Shown: in pieces, positions 5,896 through 11,408 of the stretch
Layout: the number at the start of each line of letters is the position of its first letter
Position numbering within the stretch: position 1 is the first letter of the stretch
NCBI GenBank assembly: GCA_964576585.1
Contig: CAZNWO010000102.1
Coordinates: forward strand, 1-11,408
DNA length: 11,408 nt
DNA from: GCA-2730975 sp964576585
GTDB taxonomy: Bacteria; Verrucomicrobiota; Verrucomicrobiia; Opitutales; Seribacteraceae
Direction: 5' to 3'
Made by a program: the position numbers and the translations under genes
The notes under the pieces: model-generated
Told to the model about the DNA's origin: nothing
The model's database searches: none
What the model saw: the letters and a program-made list of their open reading frames with translations, nothing else

Positions 5896-7342
5896 TTAAC
5901 TTGGATCCTCCTTGGTCGTTTCCTCCGAATCCGAATCTTCTTCAGGTTCAGAAACCTCCGGAACGACCTCGGGAGTCTCGGGATCCTCGTTGCCGTCAGA
6001 AGNNNNNNNNNNNNNNNNNNNNNNNNNNNNNNNNNNNNNNNNNNNNNNNNNNNNNNNNNNNNNNNNNNNNNNNNNNNNNNNNNNNNNNNNNNNNNNNNNN
6101 NNCTCCTTCTTCACCCGGCGAAACCTTCTTTAGAATTCCTTCGGACTCCTCTGAACTAAAGCCCAATCCCACGAGATCTTCCGCCGTAACTCCCTCAAAG
6201 GCATCGGGACTGACTAATCCGAAGGCCACCAGACGATCGGCCAACTCGAATTCGATCCCGACTCCAGTAAGAGCTTGGGCAGCTTGTTCCTTGCGTTCGT
6301 CGAAACCGACCTGCTTGACCTCGACTTTTCCGATGTCCAGCTTCCATCCTAGAAGACGAGAGGTTAGTCGAGCATTTATGCCCTTGCGCCCGATGGCGAT
6401 GGAAAGGTCGTCCTCCTCGACCTCGAAATACATGCGGCGTTTCTCCCTATCCAGCTTGACGTTCTTGGGCAAGGCCGGCTTGAGGGCTTCGGCTAGGAGT
6501 TCGATCGGGTCTTCGAACCAACGGACGATATCTACTTTTTCTCCGTTGAGTTCCCTGACAATACTCTTAACTCGTGCACCTCGGGCACCCACGCAGGCAC
6601 CTACGGGATCAACCTTTGGATCGATGCTCTTTACACAAACCTTAGTACGATAGCCAGGTTCGCGAGCCATCGCAGCCAAGCTAACGGTGCCATCAGCTAT
6701 CTCGGCAACTTCCATTTCAAATAACTTGCGAACGAAGTTGAGGCTGGAGCGACTGAGCACCAACTCAGGTCCTCGACCATGCGGTTCGAGCTTGAAGAGC
6801 AGGCAACGAATTCTTTCTCCCGACACCCAGTCCTCGCCGGGAACCCGCTCTCGCCAAGGCAAGAGGGCTTCCGCTTTGCCGACCTCGACAATCAGGTCTC
6901 CCCGTTCCTTCCGACGAACGATCCCCGTGACAAGGTTCCCAACTTGATCCTTGAACTCATCGTATATGTGCTCCTTCTCAAACTGCCGAAGCCTTTGCTT
7001 GATAGCCTGTTCAGCAGTCTTTGCGGCAATCCTGCCGAGGTAGGCAGGATCGATTTCACGCTCCACCACGTCTCCCACTTGCGGAGAATCGGCATAGAGA
7101 CGGGCTTTGTCCACGTGAATCTCCGTTGCGGTATCGGAAACCGACTCCACTACATCCAGCTGGGACCAAGCCTGCATGGCTCCGGTCTTGGGATTTATCT
7201 CGACCCTCAACTCGCCCGAGGAGTTCACTGCTCTCTCGGCCGCAGCCTTTATGGCGCCTTCAATAGTAGAAATCATGTCTTCGCGACTGATTCCCTTTTC
7301 CTTTTCCATGTACTCGAGGACGGCGAGAATTTCGCTGCTCAT
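5896..7342 (-). CDS. nusA: Transcription factor NusA (interrupted by assembly gap)
   Basis: RNA polymerase-associated factor that modulates pausing, intrinsic termination and antitermination. From ATG 7342 (MSSEILAVLEYMEKEKGI, the family-typical start) the parts are: polymerase-binding N-terminal domain 1-~130; S1 domain ~135-200 (VTGIVRRKERGDLIVEVG); KH1 ~205-275 with GXXG loop GARG (252-255); KH2 ~280-350 with GRKG (318-321); then a helix-hairpin-helix-like segment ~365-406 (LADRLVAFGLVSPDAFEGV). After 413 readable residues come 100 Ns (6003-6102). The sequence then continues as an acidic tail, SDGNEDPETPEVVPEV onward, to TAA at 5896. The tail is one frame off when exactly 100 Ns are counted, so the gap length is a placeholder or the gene is shifted there. 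An ATG at 7396 with a good Shine-Dalgarno would add 18 residues. NusA is first in its operon; rimP is absent. Confidence 0.95.
6003..6102. other. Assembly gap (100 N) within nusA
   Basis: Exactly 100 consecutive Ns, the conventional placeholder for a gap of unknown size. Both flanks code for Glu/Asp/Pro/Gly-rich protein on the minus strand (PGEEG before, SDGNEDPE after), so the missing bases probably hold repetitive acidic coding sequence that failed to assemble. If nusA is one uninterrupted reading frame, the true gap length must be a multiple of three, which 100 is not. Confidence 0.97.
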
Positions 7343-7377
7343 GATCTGGTGGACTTGTTGATGGTTGAAATAATAAG

Positions 7378-7403
7378 AAAAAAAAAAGCGGGTCATGCCC
7401 GCT
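7378..7403 (-). terminator. Intrinsic terminator (attenuator-like) in the nusA leader
   Basis: On the minus strand AGCGGG-CATGA-CCCGCT (7403 to 7387) is a 6-bp GC-rich stem with a 5-nt loop, followed by an uninterrupted run of Ts (ten Ts, 7387-7378). This is a textbook Rho-independent terminator pointing toward nusA. It lies only 36 bp before the canonical nusA start and downstream of the best promoter, with no gene upstream for it to end. Its loop contains an ATG. The likeliest role is premature termination of the nusA operon transcript, possibly in response to NusA level, which is known to be autoregulatory in E. coli. Confidence 0.75.
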
Positions 7404-7409
7404 CCTTTT
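7394..7409 (-). promoter_or_regulatory. Strong Shine-Dalgarno and ATG inside the nusA leader terminator
   Basis: AAAAGGAGCGGGCATG reads 7409 to 7394: an AAGGAG Shine-Dalgarno with 5-nt spacing to ATG at 7396. It is the best ribosome-binding site in the window. The ATG sits in the terminator loop and is in frame with nusA, giving an 18-residue extension MTRFFFSYYFNHQQVHQI whose Phe run comes from the terminator T tract. An upstream hairpin CCTTT-GGA-AAAGG (7416-7404) would cover the GG of the Shine-Dalgarno. Either nusA really starts here, or this is a leader peptide. Confidence 0.55.
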
Positions 7410-7440
7410 CCAAAGGGTTAGACTGTAAATGTAGAATAGC

Positions 7441-7470
7441 AATACAATCTTCTTTCTCCACATTTGTCAA
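7441..7470 (-). promoter_or_regulatory. Putative sigma-70 type promoter for nusA-infB-rbfA
   Basis: On the minus strand a perfect -35 hexamer TTGACA (7470-7465) is separated by 18 bp from TGTATT (7446-7441), a 4-of-6 match to TATAAT. Transcription would begin near 7434, giving a leader of about 90 nt that contains the terminator at 7378-7403. The rest of the 215-bp nusA-leuB divergent spacer (7343-7557) shows no other gene. A leuB promoter must also lie there; I see only poor matches (for example TTGTTC at about 7504), so I do not call it. Confidence 0.5.
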
Positions 7471-7557
7471 TTCTATCTAAGGCAAACGCCGGATTGTGGG
7501 TTTTGTTCTTTCAGCGAGAGAATCTTACGTTATTCTTCCCGATTTTCATTATTTAGC

Positions 7558-8661
7558 ATGAAGACCCTTCAATTCGCGACTCTTCCCGGAGACGGCATCG
7601 GCCCCGAGGTCATGGATGTGGCACTAGACGTACTACAAAAGGTCGGCGAGCACCACGACTTCGACCTCGAAACCGCCTCCCACGACGTCGGCGGAGCCGG
7701 CATAGACAACCACGGGACCGCCCTACCCGACCCCACGCTGGAAGCCTGTCGAACCTCAGACGCCATCCTCTTTGGCTCAGTGGGCGGGCCCAAATGGGAA
7801 AACCTCCCCCCGAAGGAACAACCCGAGCGGGCCGCCCTACTCCCACTCCGCAAGGCCTTCAGGCTCTACGCCAACCTGCGCCCCGGCAACCTGTACCCTG
7901 AACTGAGCGACCTCTCCCCCCTTCGCCCCGAAACCGTGAAGGACGGCATAGACGTGCTCTGCGTCCGCGAACTCACCGGCGGCGTCTACTTCGGCCAACC
8001 CAAGGAGACTCGTCGAACCGAACAAGGTGAAGAGGAAGCCATCGATACGATGGTATACCGGGCAAGCGAAATTGAGCGAGTAACCGACGTCGCCCTTACA
8101 GCCGCAAAGCTACGCGCTGGCCGAATCTGCTCTGTGGACAAAGCCAACGTCCTAGAAACCTCCGTTCTTTGGCGACGCCTAGTCTCTGAGAAAATCTCCG
8201 CAGAAGCTCCCGAAATCGAGCTTTCGCACATGTATGTGGACAATGCCGCAATGCAGCTCGTCCGCGACCCCACCCAATTCGACGTCATCCTAACCGAAAA
8301 CATGTTTGGAGACATCCTCTCCGACGAACTCGCCGTGATTTGCGGTTCACTCGGAATGCTCGCCTCAGCCAGCCTTGGGGCAGACAAGAACGGGCACGAC
8401 CTTCCCTTCGGCCTCTACGAACCCGCCGGCGGCACAGCCCCCGATATAGCGGGCAAAAACCTCGCCAACCCATGCGCCCAGATCCTCAGCGCCGCCTTAA
8501 TGCTTCGCTACAGCTTTGGCCTCGAAGAAGCCGCTGCAGCAATCGAAGCCGCCGTCAAGGCTGCCATCCGAGACGGCCTACGTACAGGAGACGTCGCTCA
8601 AGGCGCTCCCTCCATAGGCACAACCGAAATGGGTGCCGCCATCATAGAGAGACTCGCCTGA
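7558..8661 (+). CDS. leuB: 3-isopropylmalate dehydrogenase
   Basis: NAD-dependent oxidative decarboxylation of 3-isopropylmalate to 2-oxoisocaproate, the third step specific to leucine synthesis; cytosolic homodimer. The 367 residues match the usual ~360. Seen: GDGIGPEV (11-18); LLPLRKAFRLYANLRP (94-109) with substrate-binding arginines; VRELTGGVYFG (136-146) with the catalytic Tyr; DKANVL (194-199) with catalytic K195; YVDNAAMQL (226-234); ENMFGDILSDE (247-257) with metal-binding Asp residues; and the NAD site EPAGGTAPDIAGK (288-300). The last reads GGT where many LeuBs have HGS, a variant also found in real LeuB proteins. The isopropylmalate-type active-site spacing argues against isocitrate or tartrate dehydrogenase. 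It is divergent from nusA and 38 bp upstream of alaS. No Shine-Dalgarno precedes ATG 7558. Coding-strand codons end mostly in C. Confidence 0.96.
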   Translation: MKTLQFATLPGDGIGPEVMDVALDVLQKVGEHHDFDLETASHDVGGAGIDNHGTALPDPTLEACRTSDAILFGSVGGPKWENLPPKEQPERAALLPLRKAFRLYANLRPGNLYPELSDLSPLRPETVKDGIDVLCVRELTGGVYFGQPKETRRTEQGEEEAIDTMVYRASEIERVTDVALTAAKLRAGRICSVDKANVLETSVLWRRLVSEKISAEAPEIELSHMYVDNAAMQLVRDPTQFDVILTENMFGDILSDELAVICGSLGMLASASLGADKNGHDLPFGLYEPAGGTAPDIAGKNLANPCAQILSAALMLRYSFGLEEAAAAIEAAVKAAIRDGLRTGDVAQGAPSIGTTEMGAAIIERLA

Positions 8662-8699
8662 GCAACCCAGTTCGTCCACTCTTGGCCTTGCAAATCCCC

Positions 8700-11339
8700 A
8701 TGACCGCAAACGAAATCCGCCGGTCCTTTCTCGACTTCTTCGCCGGCAAGGAACACGAAATCGTATCGTCGGCCTCTCTCCTGCCGGACTCCCCCAACCT
8801 TCTCTTCACCAATGCAGGCATGAACCAGTTCGTGCCCTATTTCCTCGGAGACCGCGAATCTCCAAACCCACGCATCGCCGACACCCAGAAATGCATACGA
8901 GCCGGCGGCAAGCACAACGACCTCGAGGACGTAGGACTCGACACCTACCATCACACCTTCTTCGAGATGCTCGGCAACTGGTCCTTCGGCAACTACTTCA
9001 AGGCCGAAGCAATCGAATGGGCATGGGAACTCCTTACTCAGGTCTGGGGTTTCCCCAAGGAACGCCTCTACGTCACAGTTTACAAACCGGGTGAAGGCGA
9101 ACCCGCCGACTTTGACCAAGAAGCCCACGACCTTTGGGCCAACCTCCTCCGCAAGGATGGACTCGACCCCGACAAGCAACTACTAACGGGAGGCAAGGCA
9201 GACAACTTCTGGATGATGGGCGAAACAGGACCCTGCGGACCCTGCAGCGAACTCCACGAAATCTGGAACCTCGTCTTCATCCAGTTCAATGCGGCGAAGG
9301 ACGGAACCTTCTCCCCGCTATCCGCCAAGCATATCGATACGGGGATGGGCTTCGAGCGCGTCGCCGCCGTCATCCAGTCCACCAAAGGCTTTACCGACTT
9401 CTCCAAACCAGTCTCCAATTACGACACCGACGTTTTCAGCCCTCTATTCGATCAACTCGAGATTCTTTCCGGCAAGACCTACGCCTCAACCCTCCCCACA
9501 GGTTCCGAACGCTCCGAGCAGGAGGAAACCGACGTCGCGTTCCGCGTAATCGCCGACCACCTCCGCACCCTCGCCTTCTCCATAGCCGACGGAATCCTCC
9601 CCGGCAACGCCGACCGCAACTACGTCCTTCGCCGCATCCTTCGACGCGCCATCCGCTATGGCCGCAACCTCGGTTTTTCCGAACCCTTCTTCCACAAACT
9701 CGTTCCTGCTCTCGTCGAGCAAATGAGCCCCACTTTCCCAGAGCTCGCTCAACGCCAAGAACTCATCGAGAAAACCATACGCTCCGAGGAAGAAGCCTTC
9801 GGCAAAACCCTAGACCGCGGCATCGAACTATTCGGACGAGAGGCCGAAAGACTCGAACAAGAGGACGAAGCCAACGACGTAAAAACCCTTTCCGGCGAAT
9901 TCGCATTCAAGCTTTACGACACTTACGGCTTCCCTTTGGACCTTACCCAACTCATGGCTCGCGAGCGCGGGATCGAGGTGGACGAGTCCGCCTTCAACAC
10001 CGAGATGGAGAAGCAGCGCGCCAGGGCGAGGGAAGCTCACAAAAGTGTCGAGATCAAGGTCTCAAACACGGAAGACCAAGCCGATGCCACCGATTTCCAA
10101 GGCTACGCTCCCGACAACCTCACGAACTTTTCCGCAACCTGTTCGGGCACGTTCCAAGACGACGACGCCACCTACATCATCTTCGACAAGACCCCCTTCT
10201 ACGCCGAAATGGGTGGTCAGGTCGGCGACAGCGGGTCCATTGAGATCGAAGGGCAAAGCTACGAAATTCAAGACGTCGTGAAGGACGGCGCAGGCCGTTA
10301 CCTTCATTCCGTAAAGGACTTCACAATCAGCGGAGATGAGGTAATTGGTCGCAATGCAAGCCTTACCGTGGATTCGGCGCGGCGGCGCTCCATCCAACGC
10401 CACCATACCGCCACCCACGTCCTGCACTGGGCCCTCCGAGAAGTCCTCGGCGACCACGTCCGCCAAGCCGGCTCCCTAGTCGAACCCAATCGCCTGCGCT
10501 TCGACTTCTCTCACTTCGAAGCCCTCACCCCGGACCAAATCGAGCAAATCGAGACCCTCTCAAACCAACGCCTCCTCGACAACGAACCGGTCCAAGCCTA
10601 CGAAGTTCCCTACGCCGAGAAACCCGACGACGTCGTGGCCTTCTTCGGGGACAAGTACGGAGACGTCGTCCGCATCGTCGACCTCGGCGGCTGGAGCAAG
10701 GAGCTCTGCGGAGGCACCCACGTCCAAGCCGCCGGAGAAATAGGCTACCTAAAAGTCACCATCGAGTCGGCGATTGCCGCCGGCACCCGCAGAATCGAGG
10801 CCGTAGCCGGACACGATGCCCACGCCCTTGCAGGAACTCGCCTCCGCCAAGTCGACGAACTCACCCGAGCCCTCGCCTGCAAACCCGAGGAACTCGTCGA
10901 AAGAATCGACGCTCTCAGGAGCAAGAACAAGAGTCTCCAGAAGGAACTCCGCGCCCATCAGCAGAAGGGCCAAGCCTCGCTTGCGGAAGACCTCATCTCA
11001 TCCGCAACCGAGCAAGACGGCATCCGCTACGTCAAGGCCGTCGTCGAAAACCTTGACCCTAACGACCTCCGCGCCCTCGCCGCCCAAACGAACAAGCGTA
11101 CGGCTCCCTCCGCTACTTTCCTCGTCTCCCAAGCCGGCGAAAAAGCCACCCTTATATGCATTTGCTCCCCCGAAGCCGTTGAAAAAGGACTCAAGGCCGG
11201 AGACTTCCTCCGAAACCTCGCCACCCAACTAGGTGGCAAAGGCGGCGGCAAACCCGACTTCGCCATGGGCGGCGCCCCCGCCACCCCCGACCTCGAGCAA
11301 ATTCTGTCCGACTTCCCCTTCCCTTCCAAGGAGTCGTGA
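8700..11339 (+). CDS. alaS: Alanyl-tRNA synthetase (with shortened catalytic-domain loop)
   Basis: Charges tRNA-Ala and hydrolyses mischarged Ser/Gly-tRNA. 879 residues, close to E. coli (876). Start ATG 8700 gives MTANEIRRSFLDFFAGKEHE, the normal N-terminus; the reading frame is open further upstream, but only as a shadow of leuB. Class II catalytic domain 1-~250: motif 2 region CIRAGGKHNDLEDVG (65-79) and HHTFFEMLGNWSFGNYF (84-100), GPCGPCSE (177-184), motif 3 DTGMGFERV (213-221). tRNA-recognition helical domain ~250-460. Editing domain with PFYAEMGGQVGD (499-510), zinc-type HTATH (569-573) and CGGTH (670-674). C-terminal oligomerisation part with coiled coil ~715-765 and GGKGGGKPDFAMGGA (845-859). 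Odd: E184-L-H-E187 joins GPCSE almost directly to EIWN, dropping about 23 residues present in E. coli. No Shine-Dalgarno; 38 bp after leuB, possibly co-transcribed. Confidence 0.97.
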   Translation: MTANEIRRSFLDFFAGKEHEIVSSASLLPDSPNLLFTNAGMNQFVPYFLGDRESPNPRIADTQKCIRAGGKHNDLEDVGLDTYHHTFFEMLGNWSFGNYFKAEAIEWAWELLTQVWGFPKERLYVTVYKPGEGEPADFDQEAHDLWANLLRKDGLDPDKQLLTGGKADNFWMMGETGPCGPCSELHEIWNLVFIQFNAAKDGTFSPLSAKHIDTGMGFERVAAVIQSTKGFTDFSKPVSNYDTDVFSPLFDQLEILSGKTYASTLPTGSERSEQEETDVAFRVIADHLRTLAFSIADGILPGNADRNYVLRRILRRAIRYGRNLGFSEPFFHKLVPALVEQMSPTFPELAQRQELIEKTIRSEEEAFGKTLDRGIELFGREAERLEQEDEANDVKTLSGEFAFKLYDTYGFPLDLTQLMARERGIEVDESAFNTEMEKQRARAREAHKSVEIKVSNTEDQADATDFQGYAPDNLTNFSATCSGTFQDDDATYIIFDKTPFYAEMGGQVGDSGSIEIEGQSYEIQDVVKDGAGRYLHSVKDFTISGDEVIGRNASLTVDSARRRSIQRHHTATHVLHWALREVLGDHVRQAGSLVEPNRLRFDFSHFEALTPDQIEQIETLSNQRLLDNEPVQAYEVPYAEKPDDVVAFFGDKYGDVVRIVDLGGWSKELCGGTHVQAAGEIGYLKVTIESAIAAGTRRIEAVAGHDAHALAGTRLRQVDELTRALACKPEELVERIDALRSKNKSLQKELRAHQQKGQASLAEDLISSATEQDGIRYVKAVVENLDPNDLRALAAQTNKRTAPSATFLVSQAGEKATLICICSPEAVEKGLKAGDFLRNLATQLGGKGGGKPDFAMGGAPATPDLEQILSDFPFPSKES

Positions 11340-11408
11340 ACCTCAGGTTCCTTCTCCCGCCCACCTTGGCGGCTTGCGTCGAGCGGGACGCCATCCCCAT
11401 AAAGGTCG
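11336..11408 (+). CDS. Possible start of a downstream gene (GTGA overlap with alaS), cut by window edge
   Basis: A GTG at 11336 overlaps the alaS TGA as GTGA, a common layout for translationally coupled genes. The frame is open to the window end for 24 codons, beginning MNLRFLLPPTLAACVERDA if GTG is read as Met. I do not recognise it. No Shine-Dalgarno is evident. At this G+C content 70 bp of open frame is expected by chance, and another frame is also open, so this is only a candidate. No terminator is visible after alaS: inverted repeat CCCGC/GCGGG (about 11358 and 11383) lacks a T run. Confidence 0.22.
   Translation, partial: MNLRFLLPPTLAACVERDAIPIKV

Noticed and set aside
5896..6114. Separate small gene reading MKKE, through the Ns, to the acidic tail.
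   Set aside because: Its start lies in nusA coding sequence and most of it is unknown bases; the tail is better explained as the NusA C-terminus across a gap of misjudged length.
7343..7557. tRNA or rimP remnant upstream of nusA, as in other bacteria.
   Set aside because: No cloverleaf-like set of stems, no CCA end and no coding frame with rimP features; only the promoter and terminator/leader signals are visible.
8340..8699. Upstream in-frame extension of alaS into leuB (120 codons).
   Set aside because: The extension is Arg/Pro-rich nonsense overlapping conserved leuB sequence; MTANEIRRSF at 8700 is the normal AlaRS N-terminus.
9134..10243. Long Arg-rich open frame within alaS in another plus-strand frame.
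   Set aside because: Product of the C-rich codon bias of alaS; its basic, repetitive composition has no domain features.
1..11408. Mobile element, CRISPR array, phage, toxin-antitoxin or defence system.
   Set aside because: All coding space is accounted for by conserved housekeeping genes; no spaced repeats, transposase motifs or terminal inverted repeats were seen.

Overview
The window is a compact stretch of core bacterial chromosome carrying eight recognised genes and one 100-N assembly gap. Several features point to a Verrucomicrobiota-like organism, possibly an Opitutae relative. These are the AlaRS sequence style (for example the stretch around residues 203-245, with HIDTGMGFERV followed by TKGFTDFSK), an acidic C-terminal NusA tail, and the side-by-side operons. 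That placement rests on remembered family resemblance only and is of low to moderate confidence. The N gap suggests a draft or metagenomic scaffold.

Minus strand, positions 7470 down to 1. A transcription/translation-factor operon nusA-infB-rbfA (7342 to 3093) runs from a plausible promoter at 7441-7470 to a weak hairpin-plus-U terminator at 3038-3063. Behind it lies a chaperone operon, dnaK-groES-groEL (2935 to 1), with groEL cut off by the window edge. NusA (elongation, pausing and termination factor), IF2 (initiator tRNA delivery and subunit joining) and RbfA (30S maturation) form the conserved nusA operon core. The usual upstream rimP and downstream truB are absent here. DnaK, GroES and GroEL are the Hsp70 and Hsp60/10 folding machinery.

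Plus strand, positions 7558 to 11408. leuB (3-isopropylmalate dehydrogenase, leucine synthesis) and alaS (alanyl-tRNA synthetase) are transcribed divergently from nusA, 38 bp apart. A possible GTG start overlaps the alaS stop, but too little follows to identify a gene. This half is visibly richer in G+C, and especially in C on the coding strand, than the nusA-to-groEL half.

The most noteworthy regulatory structure is the nusA leader. A textbook intrinsic terminator (6-bp stem plus ten Ts) sits between the promoter and the canonical nusA start. Its loop contains an ATG preceded by the strongest Shine-Dalgarno sequence in the window. This looks like an attenuator or leader-peptide arrangement controlling the gene for the cell's own termination factor. 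Other points of interest are: a roughly 23-residue deletion in the AlaRS catalytic domain; a hairpin abutting the GTG start of dnaK; a hairpin burying the rbfA Shine-Dalgarno; and a general lack of Shine-Dalgarno sequences, with ACCA-repeat leaders at groES. I found no mobile elements, CRISPR arrays, tRNA or rRNA genes, or any clearly new multi-gene system. No gene-free stretch exceeds 300 bases.
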